DNA of 21,718 nt from an uncultured Odoribacter sp. (lineage in GTDB: Bacteria > Bacteroidota > Bacteroidia > Bacteroidales > Marinifilaceae). Location: contig UQTM01000054.1 of assembly GCA_900544025.1 (NCBI GenBank), positions 1 through 21,718 on the forward strand, read 5' to 3'. How positions within the stretch are numbered: position 1 is the first letter of the stretch; every line of letters starts with the position of its first letter. The notes under the pieces were generated by a model. That model was given only the letters and a program-made list of their open reading frames with translations. It was not told the origin of the DNA and ran no database searches. Of this stretch, positions 14,881 through 21,718 are shown in pieces. The translations under genes were made by a program, and so were the position numbers.

Positions 14881-16617
14881 ATGGGGGCGTTTGGACTATA
14901 TTTGATTAAAGTTTCGGTTTGCTTAATACTTTTTTATCTGTTCTTTAAAGTATTTATGAGCCGGGAGACTTTTTTTCGCTTTAACCGTTTTGTCTTGCTG
15001 GGAGGGGTTTTGGTTTGTGCCTTGTTGCCTTTTCTACGGCTGGAAATGAAGGGGGAGCCTACTTTTATACAAGGGCGGTTTTTGCAATTGGAGGCAGTTT
15101 TTTTGCCGCCGGGCGAAAATGTGGCACAGTATAGGGAAGAGGGCATGCCCGTGACCGGCGAGGAAGCGATTTTCGTATCGTCCGATGAAGCCGGCAGGGA
15201 GACCGGGGTATGGGGAAATATGGAGCCTTATCTATTTGCAGGTTTATATGTCCTGGGAGGTTTTGCCGTGTTCGTTTCTCTTTTTATAGCTTATGTAAAA
15301 ATGGTGGGGATTATCCGGAGCAACCGGAAGATTGCGTGGGACGGTTATAGGCTTGTTTTATCCCGGACGTCTGTGTGTCCGTTTTGTTGGGGAAAATATA
15401 TTGTGATCAGTGAAAACGATTACGAAAATCATTTCGATGAAATTCTGATGCACGAACGTATGCATGTGATGAAACATCATACGCTCGATTTATTGATCAT
15501 GGAATTTTTCATCGTACTGTTTTGGTTTAATCCTGCAGTGTGGCTGTTGAAAAAAGAATTACAGGAAGTGCATGAATACGAGGCGGATCATGGAGTGCTC
15601 AATCAAGGCATCGATGCAACTAAATATCAATTATTGTTAGTGAAAAAAGCTGCTGGCGCAAGGCTCTACTCTATTGCCAACAGCTTTAATCACAGTAAAC
15701 TAAAAAATCGGATTACTATGATGTTAAAAGAAAAATCAAATCAATGGGCAAGATTGAAAGTATTGCTTTTCATACTTCCCACAGCCATGTTAATGCTGGC
15801 TTTTGCCCGGCCGGCGACCGCCCTGCTCGAAGCGGGGCAGGTTTCTGAATTCAAAGTTATTCAAATTTCGGAAGAAAATCAATCCAATTTGCAAAATGTG
15901 GAGAAAAAAGTGAACATGGAATCCGTGCAGGATGATTCTACCGTGATTGTAACTTATTCTAAGAAAATCAGGATTTCGAAATCCGATTCTTCGGTTTCTG
16001 CTAAAAATGTCGTTGTCTATACGAGGGATTCGCAGGATGGCAAGTCCGATTCTTCCGGAGTCGTGCGTTTTGTTGTGAGCCAGGAGAAGGGCAAAGCCCA
16101 GAGAGTGAGAATTCTTCCTCCTCCTCCTCCTCCTGCTCCTTCTGTTCCTCTGGTTTTTTTGATGTACACGGAAGGATCGGGGAAGAAAGTTTCACTGGGG
16201 TTTTCTTCTGAAAAAGAAGTTCTTGAAAAATTGAATACAAGTGATTTTCGTGAGGCTACGAAATTTGTTCTCCAGGTTAATCGTCAGGGGGACGATAAGT
16301 TGCAGAAGCGAATCATCGGGTTGTTGAAAGAGAAAGGGGCGGAGGGAGATATCAGTGTGAAAAAAGGAACTCCGCCTCCGCCTTTAGCTCCGTTACAAAT
16401 GACTTTTGTATATAATTCCGGTCAGAAGATCGATAAAGATGTATGGCAGATTTCCAATGCCGAGAGTTTTATCGATCATACTCCTGTCGATCGGGTGAAG
16501 GAAGTGATCCTGAATATTACCCCGAAATGTAAGGACGAAATGAAGAAATCCATCCGGGACTATTTGACAGAAAAAGGATTTACCCGGATTTCCGAAAAAC
16601 AATCGGGTAACGATTAA
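14881..16617 (+). CDS. M56 family (BlaR1-like) membrane metallopeptidase with duplicated proline-led C-terminal modules
   Basis: A 578-residue inner membrane protein. Helices lie at about 5-27, 36-52 and 117-140; the zinc site HERMH (191-195, the HExxH motif) is followed by KHHTLDLL, a hydrophobic segment, and EVHEYEADHGV with the likely third ligand near 231. A fourth helix is at about 296-318. BlaR1 and MecR1 use this domain to trigger loss of the cognate BlaI repressor encoded 4 bp upstream. The outer part differs from BlaR1: there is no penicillin-binding SxxK/KTG domain. Instead, after a Ser/Lys-rich linker (about 340-410), two similar ~80-residue modules follow, each opening with a proline run (six Pro at 413-418; four at 498-501). 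They probably sense something in the periplasm. A bidirectional terminator follows. Confidence 0.85.
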   Translation: MGAFGLYLIKVSVCLILFYLFFKVFMSRETFFRFNRFVLLGGVLVCALLPFLRLEMKGEPTFIQGRFLQLEAVFLPPGENVAQYREEGMPVTGEEAIFVSSDEAGRETGVWGNMEPYLFAGLYVLGGFAVFVSLFIAYVKMVGIIRSNRKIAWDGYRLVLSRTSVCPFCWGKYIVISENDYENHFDEILMHERMHVMKHHTLDLLIMEFFIVLFWFNPAVWLLKKELQEVHEYEADHGVLNQGIDATKYQLLLVKKAAGARLYSIANSFNHSKLKNRITMMLKEKSNQWARLKVLLFILPTAMLMLAFARPATALLEAGQVSEFKVIQISEENQSNLQNVEKKVNMESVQDDSTVIVTYSKKIRISKSDSSVSAKNVVVYTRDSQDGKSDSSGVVRFVVSQEKGKAQRVRILPPPPPPAPSVPLVFLMYTEGSGKKVSLGFSSEKEVLEKLNTSDFREATKFVLQVNRQGDDKLQKRIIGLLKEKGAEGDISVKKGTPPPPLAPLQMTFVYNSGQKIDKDVWQISNAESFIDHTPVDRVKEVILNITPKCKDEMKKSIRDYLTEKGFTRISEKQSGND

Positions 16618-16648
16618 AGGAGGGATTTTCTTCCTGTTTGAAAATTAT

Positions 16649-16700
16649 AAAATACCTGAAAGGTTTATCGAACGATGAATGGGCCTTTCAGGTATTTTTT
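16649..16700. terminator. Bidirectional terminator between the M56 gene and mutS2
   Basis: A perfect 15-bp inverted repeat AAAATACCTGAAAGG (16649-16663) and CCTTTCAGGTATTTT (16684-16698), loop 20 nt, has T-rich tracts on both strands. It serves the + gene ending at 16617 and abuts the TAA of mutS2 (16699-16701), which converges. Confidence 0.88.
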
Positions 16701-19185
16701 ATATATCCAGCTTAACGACGGTGATCCCTGCTCCGCCCAGTTGCACTTGCTCGTCGGCGTAAGAGGCGACGACGGGATTGGTGCTCAGGTACTGGCGGAT
16801 GATCTGCCGGAGTGCACCCGTCCCTGTGCCGTGCAGAATGCGAAGGTCTTTGGAGTCGAGCATCACAGCCTGGTCGATAAAGTCGATTACCCGTTGCAGG
16901 GCTTCGTCCCCGCGCATGCCCCTCACGTCGATGTCGGGTTTAAATTCCATCCGTTTCTGGCTGATATTTTCCCGGATATTGGCGTAAACCGAGGTATTCC
17001 GGGGCTGTACCATTTTTTTAGCCTGATTTGCCGACACTCTTTTCAGTTGAGACAGTTTGGCGTTTGCCCGAAGATTCCCCAGAGCGACAACGGCGTTTTC
17101 TCCGTTGATTTCCACCAGCTCTCCTACGGTTTTATTAGGCAGGCTGACCAGATCGCCTTTTTGCAGCGGTTCGGAAAGGGAAGATGCCGATTGAGAGGTG
17201 GGGGCTGGTTTATTTCCCGGTTTACCGTTTTCTTTTTTCTTCTTTTCCCGGTTTTTCAATTTTTCCATCTTCCGGCGGATGCGTTCTTCTTCTTCGGTGA
17301 TCTGTTCAGAAAGCAGGCGTTGTTTTTCGGCTTCCATTTTCTGCCGTATCGCTTTGGTCTTTTCTTTGTCTGCCTGGTTTTCCTTGATCGCCCGTATCGT
17401 TTGTTCTATGGTGCGGTTGGCTTCGGCAATGATTTCCTGTGCTTTGGCCTGAGCTTCGCGGATGATCTCTTTCCGGAGCTTGGAGGCTTCGTTCAGTTCG
17501 GTACTGTATTTTTCTACTACTTCGTCCAGCCGTTTTTCATTTTCATGGATTTTGCGGCGTTTCTCTTCCCAATAGCGTTTGTCGCGGGCAATGTCTTTCA
17601 GGTGACGGTCGTAGTTGATGTGGTCTTCTCCGATCTTCGAAGCGGCATCGTCGAGAATCTCTTTGGGAAGCCCGATCTTTTTGGCGATCTCGAAAGCAAA
17701 GGAAGAACCGGGTTTTCCAATGCGCAGTTCGAATAGCGGAAGCATCCGGTGGCTGTCATAAAGCATGGCTCCGTTTTCGATGCCCGGCGTTTCGGCTGCA
17801 AAATGTTTCAGATTGGTGTAGTGGGTGGTGATCACACCTTTTACCTGCGCTTTATTCAGGCTGTCCAGCAGGGCTTCGGCGATGGCTCCTCCCAGCATCG
17901 GCTCCGTACCCGTTCCGAATTCATCGATCAGAATTAGGGTATCCGCATCTGCATAGCGGACGAAGTTTTTCATATTGATCAGGTGCGAGCTGTATGTGCT
18001 GAGGTCGTTCTCGATGGATTGTTCGTCGCCTATGTCGATCAGGATCTTTTTAAAGATACCGAAGCGGCTGGCTTCGCTTACCGGAACGGGGAGGCCGCAT
18101 TGGAACATATATTGCAGCAGGCCGGCCGTTTGCAGGCATACCGATTTCCCTCCGGCATTCGGGCCGGAAATCAGGATGACCCGCTGGTCTTCGTTGATTT
18201 CTATATTTAGGGGAATCAGGGGTTTGCCTGTATTTTTCAGGCTCAACCACAGCAGGGGGTGGCGTGCCTGATACCACAACATCTCCGGCCGGTTGCCGAA
18301 TGCCGGGACAATGGCTTCGATGTGTATAGAAAACGAGGCTTTTGCCCGTACGAAGTCGATAAAAGCCAGAAAATCGTATGCCGGGAGCAGGTCGTCTATA
18401 TAGGGACGGAGGTCGTCGGCAAATTGGCGCAGGATGCGGGTGATCTCCCGCTTTTCTTCCAATTCCAATTCCCGGATTTCGTTGTTGGTTTCGACGATCT
18501 CGGCAGGCTCGATGTAAGAGGTCTTGCCCGTAGCCGATTCGTCGTGTACGATTCCGTTGATTTTCCGCTTGTAAGCGGAGGGTACGGGGATTACGATACG
18601 TCCGTTACGAATGGATAAGTTCGTTTCTTTGTCCGCCCAGCCTTCGGCTTGCGCTTGCTGTAAAAGTGCCTGCATCCGTTTGGAAATGCCTGCCTGTTTG
18701 CGTTGCAGGCGGTGACGGATGTCGGCGAGGTCCGACGAAGCGTTATCTTTTATGCTGCCGTGTTTCGATACGATCGAATCGAGCCTTTGCAGGATGTAGG
18801 GAAATAAATGTATTTCTCCCGCTTTCCGGGTGAGGATCGGGTAACGTTCCGTTTTTCCGTTAAAGAATCGAACGATGGCGTTCAGGGATTCGAGCGATTG
18901 TTTCAGGGCGACCATTTCCGCTATTTCCAGAAACAGGCCTTCTATCCGGATTTTGTTCAGGAACGGGCGGGCATCTTTAAAGTGATCTCCCGGAAAATCT
19001 TCTTGTTGGAGTATGGCAATGAATTCGGCAACTTCGTCCAGCGATTCACGGATTGTGCCGGGATCGTCGGTGAATGTCATTGCCGCTACCTGCTCCCGTC
19101 CCATATCGCTCAGACAGTAGTTCCCTACCAATTCCCGTATCCGGTCGAATTTTATTTTGTGTTCAAAGTTTTCAGGATATACCAT
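16699..19185 (-). CDS. mutS2: MutS2 endonuclease/ATPase
   Basis: An 828-residue protein, slightly longer than the usual ~780. It lacks the MutS mismatch-recognition N-terminus and has the MutS core and lever (about 1-320), Walker A GPNAGGKS (341-348), a Walker B region TLILIDEFGTGTEP (about 415-428), the MutS2-specific coiled coil (about 520-660, highly charged with long EEKRR and KEK runs), a KOW-like segment (LQKGDLVSLPNKTVGELVEINGE split across 680-705) and a C-terminal Smr nuclease domain (about 750-828) with DVRGMRG and LHGTGTGALR. The family limits recombination in some bacteria and rescues collided ribosomes in others by its Smr domain; which applies here is open. It is read leftward from a promoter box at 19213-19220. 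Confidence 0.95.
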   Translation of the reverse strand: MVYPENFEHKIKFDRIRELVGNYCLSDMGREQVAAMTFTDDPGTIRESLDEVAEFIAILQQEDFPGDHFKDARPFLNKIRIEGLFLEIAEMVALKQSLESLNAIVRFFNGKTERYPILTRKAGEIHLFPYILQRLDSIVSKHGSIKDNASSDLADIRHRLQRKQAGISKRMQALLQQAQAEGWADKETNLSIRNGRIVIPVPSAYKRKINGIVHDESATGKTSYIEPAEIVETNNEIRELELEEKREITRILRQFADDLRPYIDDLLPAYDFLAFIDFVRAKASFSIHIEAIVPAFGNRPEMLWYQARHPLLWLSLKNTGKPLIPLNIEINEDQRVILISGPNAGGKSVCLQTAGLLQYMFQCGLPVPVSEASRFGIFKKILIDIGDEQSIENDLSTYSSHLINMKNFVRYADADTLILIDEFGTGTEPMLGGAIAEALLDSLNKAQVKGVITTHYTNLKHFAAETPGIENGAMLYDSHRMLPLFELRIGKPGSSFAFEIAKKIGLPKEILDDAASKIGEDHINYDRHLKDIARDKRYWEEKRRKIHENEKRLDEVVEKYSTELNEASKLRKEIIREAQAKAQEIIAEANRTIEQTIRAIKENQADKEKTKAIRQKMEAEKQRLLSEQITEEEERIRRKMEKLKNREKKKKENGKPGNKPAPTSQSASSLSEPLQKGDLVSLPNKTVGELVEINGENAVVALGNLRANAKLSQLKRVSANQAKKMVQPRNTSVYANIRENISQKRMEFKPDIDVRGMRGDEALQRVIDFIDQAVMLDSKDLRILHGTGTGALRQIIRQYLSTNPVVASYADEQVQLGGAGITVVKLDI

Positions 19186-19225
19186 TTCCTATCTTTATTG
19201 TTTTTGAGGCAACAAAGATAGGAAA
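19185..19225 (-). promoter_or_regulatory. mutS2 promoter inside a 12-bp palindrome
   Basis: Leftward TATCTTTG (19220-19213) is an exact -7 box 27 bp before the ATG. It lies in one arm of a perfect inverted repeat, TTTCCTATCTTT (19185-19196) and AAAGATAGGAAA (19214-19225), 17-bp gap, whose other arm touches the start codon. Confidence 0.6.
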
Positions 19226-19244
19226 AAGTAAAATCTGAAAGTTG

Positions 19245-19284
19245 AAAAGTGAAAATTTTAGCTACGGAGAATCCGTTTTCACTT
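19245..19284 (-). terminator. Possible terminator after the second DUF1573 gene
   Basis: Outer arms AAGTGAAAA (19247-19255) and TTTTCACTT (19276-19284) enclose a short hairpin CGGA/TCCG (19265-19275). One arm overlaps the 3' end of the coding region. Stem is AT-rich and the T tract is imperfect, so it is a weak candidate. Confidence 0.35.
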
Positions 19285-20349
19285 GCTGAGGATATTTCCG
19301 TTGATATAAATGACCTGTTCGGGAGTTTGGGGATCGTTGGTGATCACGGTAACCGATTTGTTTTGGCGTCCCGATTTTCCGTGCGAGTCGAAGGTTGCCC
19401 GTACCACGATCGATTGTCCCGGAGCAATCGTATTTTGTCCCAGGGTTACTGCCGTACAGCCGCAGGTCGCCCGCGTTTTCCGGACGATCAGGTCTCTTTT
19501 TCCGGTGTTTTTCAGGTTGAAATCGCAAACTGCTTTTTCGCCCGGTTTAATATCGCCGAAATTATATTCTTTTTTATCGAATGTGGCTACCGGGGCATTT
19601 TCGAGTTCTTTTTTATCGAGTTTGCTGAAGTCTTCTACAATCTTTGCTGTGATGCTCAAGCGGTTTTTGTAGTCTTTGCTATTGTTGATCGAGAGAATCA
19701 GGCTTTCGTACGAGTAGCCGAAATCATTTTTTTTCGGTGCGTCGAAAGTCAGGATCATGGTTCCTTTCTGTCCCGGCAACACTTTTTCCGGTTGTACGGA
19801 AAGGCTCATGTAAGAGGGGATATAGTAGGTGCCGACCGTTACCGTGTCCGGACGGTTGTTGAAGAAATAGATCGTATCTGAAACAATTTGCCAGTTGAAT
19901 ATATTGTCGAATTGGATGTAATTGTTTTTCAGTTTTAGCCCGCTCATATCGAAACGATACAATAGCTGAGGCTTGGCGGGGTTATCCACAATGTTCGCAA
20001 TGAGGCGCAACTGGTCGCGGTTGCCGTTGTTCATATAGAGGCTGATCCCATAATTAAAGTCGGACGGCATTTGGGAGGAATTGAAGCTGATTTTTATTTC
20101 GCCGGATTTGCCCGGAGCAATCGGCGCTCTGTCCCATTCCGCTTTTAGCTGGCTTGTCATGGGGGAAACCCGTGTGATAATCACCGGCTGGTCTCCCGTA
20201 TTTTTGAATTTATAAACGACCTGTGTCGGCACATCGTCGGCTTTCAGGTTCTTTAGCGTGATTTCTTTGTTCTTGAAATGCAGGCTGCTTTGAGCGAAGC
20301 CGGAAGAAATCAGGAAGAGAAATACCGATAAGGTTAGTAATGATTTCAT
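19279..20349 (-). CDS. Exported DUF1573 domain protein, CGC motif kept only in the C-terminal domain
   Basis: A 356-residue protein with a signal peptide (MKSLLTLSVFLFLISSGFAQ, cut likely after Gln20). It has the layout of its upstream neighbour: an N-terminal Ig-like DUF1573-type domain (about 21-125), a middle domain (about 130-255) and a C-terminal DUF1573 domain (about 256-356) with NFGDIKPGEKAVCDFNLKN and then TRATCGCT (Cys296, Cys298). In the N-terminal domain the CGC motif is absent: the matching stretch is VSPMTSQLKAEWDR. DUF1573 proteins are common in the Bacteroidota periplasm or outer membrane and are ASH/Ig-like folds of unknown function. It lies 64 bp after the paralogue with no -7 box, so they are probably one transcript. 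That gap has an imperfect hairpin near 20370-20390. Confidence 0.87.
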   Translation of the reverse strand: MKSLLTLSVFLFLISSGFAQSSLHFKNKEITLKNLKADDVPTQVVYKFKNTGDQPVIITRVSPMTSQLKAEWDRAPIAPGKSGEIKISFNSSQMPSDFNYGISLYMNNGNRDQLRLIANIVDNPAKPQLLYRFDMSGLKLKNNYIQFDNIFNWQIVSDTIYFFNNRPDTVTVGTYYIPSYMSLSVQPEKVLPGQKGTMILTFDAPKKNDFGYSYESLILSINNSKDYKNRLSITAKIVEDFSKLDKKELENAPVATFDKKEYNFGDIKPGEKAVCDFNLKNTGKRDLIVRKTRATCGCTAVTLGQNTIAPGQSIVVRATFDSHGKSGRQNKSVTVITNDPQTPEQVIYINGNILSK

Positions 20350-20413
20350 AGTAAAGTATGTTTTAAGATTTCCACCGGAAACTTGAAGAAAGGTTTTCGG
20401 GAAAATACGGAAA

Positions 20414-21472
20414 TTATTTAACGTTTACATTGATTTTATAGGTGGAAACCGGATTTTTAGGATCGTTGGTCGTGAACTGTACGATCTTTATTTTTTTGCC
20501 TTCACGCTCATCTGTGCGGATGGTTACGATGGCTTTGGTTTTCTTGCCCGGTTTTATCGTGGATTTTGCCGTGCTGATCGAGATCGTTTCGTCGGACGGT
20601 TTCAGCTTACGGATAATCAAATCGGTTTTTCCGGTATTTTGAATCTGGAATTCGTGAGTTTGGGTTGAATTTTTTGCCATATCTACCGTAGCTTCCGGTT
20701 CCGAAAAAGAGAGTACCGGAGCTTTTTCGAGCATTTCCGAGGTATATTGGGAAAAGTCTTCGTTAATGGTTGCGTTTACGATGATCTGTCCCTGGATGGC
20801 ATCGTTGATTTTTACCTCCAATGGGTCGGAAACGAAGCCCCAGTCGTTTTTCTGAGCTGCGGCGTATTTGATGTGCAGTTTTCCTGTCTGTCCTTTTTCC
20901 AGAGTGGAAGGGGTGACGGTGGCGGTAATATGTTTGGCCGGGGATACGATGGCAATCGTAGCGGCTTTGTCGCTCGTATTCACAAACTCAATTTCTTTTT
21001 CCGCAACGTCGGAATTGTGGATCGCTCCCAGGTAAACGTTGTTCGTTATGAATTTTACAGGTCCGGCACCGTATTTATAGGCATCGTAAGGATCGGTCGG
21101 TTTACGGGTCACTTTTCCCCGGATTGTCAGGGTTTCGACGGAATTGGAAGCATTGGAGTTCACAGCAATGCTTTTTATAAAGGAGCCCGGTCTTCCCAGA
21201 GGGTTATACGACACCTTGATCAATCCGCTTTCTCCCGGTGCAACCGGTTTGCGATCCCATTCCGGTGTGGTGCATCCGCATCCGGCACGTACATTCGTCA
21301 GGATCAGGGGAACCGTTCCCGTGTTCGTGAATTTAAAATCGTACACAGCTGCCCCTCCGTTTTCCGGAATCGTGCCGAAATTGTGGGATGTTTTGTCGAA
21401 TTCAATTTTGGCCTTTTGACTGAAGGCGAGTAACGGCACAAAAGTCAATAGTAGAAAAATTAATTTTTTCAT
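20414..21472 (-). CDS. Exported DUF1573 domain protein, CGC motif kept only in the N-terminal domain
   Basis: A 352-residue protein with a clear signal peptide (MKKLIFLLLTFVPLLAFSQ, cut likely after Gln19). The N-terminal DUF1573 domain (about 20-125) reads HNFGTIPENGGAAVYDFKFTN and NVRAGCGCTTPEWDRKPVAPG, with Cys65 and Cys67. The middle domain (about 130-255) aligns with the downstream paralogue, sharing the block QKNDWGF (there KKNDFGY) and EDFSQYTSEMLEKAPV (there EDFSKLDKKELENAPV). The C-terminal domain has the same NTGKTDLIIRK entry but the CGC is gone (KPSDETISI). It is the first gene of a two-gene leftward unit with its own promoter box about 65 bp upstream. Function is unknown; it is expected outside the cytoplasm. 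Confidence 0.88.
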   Translation of the reverse strand: MKKLIFLLLTFVPLLAFSQKAKIEFDKTSHNFGTIPENGGAAVYDFKFTNTGTVPLILTNVRAGCGCTTPEWDRKPVAPGESGLIKVSYNPLGRPGSFIKSIAVNSNASNSVETLTIRGKVTRKPTDPYDAYKYGAGPVKFITNNVYLGAIHNSDVAEKEIEFVNTSDKAATIAIVSPAKHITATVTPSTLEKGQTGKLHIKYAAAQKNDWGFVSDPLEVKINDAIQGQIIVNATINEDFSQYTSEMLEKAPVLSFSEPEATVDMAKNSTQTHEFQIQNTGKTDLIIRKLKPSDETISISTAKSTIKPGKKTKAIVTIRTDEREGKKIKIVQFTTNDPKNPVSTYKINVNVK

Positions 21473-21537
21473 TGTATATTATTTTATATATTAATGTTTT
21501 GATAAAACAGAGTTACACACACTTTTGAAAAATCTCA

Positions 21538-21545
21538 CAAATATA
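21538..21545 (-). promoter_or_regulatory. -7 promoter box for the DUF1573 pair
   Basis: Read leftward this is TATATTTG, an exact TAnnTTTG box 65 bp before the ATG at 21472. The leader between them contains a small hairpin TGTTTT/AAAACA (21495-21509). No strong -33 element is seen. The remaining bases to 21718 hold no gene that I can support. Confidence 0.5.
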
Positions 21546-21718
21546 GGAAGAATTATAAAAGAATGTATAGAAAGAGTTTTAAAATAAAAGTCCGACAAAA
21601 AACAGGTGTTAGCTAAACGAAGACAACCGACTGGTAATGTGTGGATAAGGTCTTTTGTTCGGCTTTTCTTTTGTGGCGGTAAAAGTCATCGATAGACAAA
21701 AGGCCGCAAAAGGAAACT

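Noticed and set aside
16675..17736. 353-residue rightward ORF opposite mutS2
   Set aside because: It is antisense to the coiled-coil and Smr parts of mutS2, with a Phe-rich, low-complexity composition typical of a reverse-strand shadow.
21640..21718. Imperfect inverted repeat near the right edge (CTTTTGTGGC with GCCGCAAAAG)
   Set aside because: One mismatch, long loop, and cut off by the window edge, so no element can be defined.

Overview
The window looks like a chromosomal segment of a Bacteroidota gut-type bacterium, most likely Bacteroidales; the genus cannot be fixed from sequence alone. The signs are the gene families (6-bladed beta-propeller protein, DUF6057, paired DUF1573 proteins, BlaI/M56 pair without a beta-lactam sensor domain) and exact Bacteroidota -7 promoter boxes (TAnnTTTG) upstream of six transcription units.

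Left part (1-3250) is an AT-rich accessory zone. It holds the 3' end of a beta-propeller gene, then a CRISPR array of 29 identical 47-bp repeats and 28 spacers of 29-31 bp, starting only 2 bp after that gene's stop codon. The repeat length and sequence fit type II-C (Cas9). No cas gene lies in the window. Directly after the last repeat, 3146-3250 holds a candidate tracrRNA: segments complementary to the repeat followed by a strong intrinsic terminator. Every repeat carries a complete-looking Bacteroidota promoter (GTTG, 19 bp, TACCTTTG), so each spacer, and the putative tracrRNA, could be transcribed from the repeat before it.

Middle part (3251-12310) is a run of + strand housekeeping and conserved genes: a PIF1/RecD-like helicase with a C-terminal HRDC domain, a YhiM-like DUF2776 membrane protein ending in a strong terminator, then a probable operon of rarA (replication-associated recombination ATPase), kdsA (KDO-8-phosphate synthase, metal-dependent class), a propeller lipoprotein with a CxxCH haem motif, and a DUF6057 membrane protein. 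This unit converges on a CNNM/CorC-type membrane protein gene; the two genes overlap by 4 bp and share a 12-bp-stem hairpin made from their own last codons.

Right part (13571-21718) has a small secreted hypothetical protein (-), a BlaI/MecI-type repressor and an M56 metallopeptidase (+) behind a promoter overlapped by TAGTT/AACTA half-sites, a bidirectional terminator, mutS2 (-) with a palindrome over its promoter, and a two-gene DUF1573 unit (-) whose two paralogues keep the CGC motif in opposite domains.

The most interesting material is the CRISPR locus: a cas-less array with no room for a left-hand leader, a promoter in every repeat, and a candidate tracrRNA fired from the last repeat.
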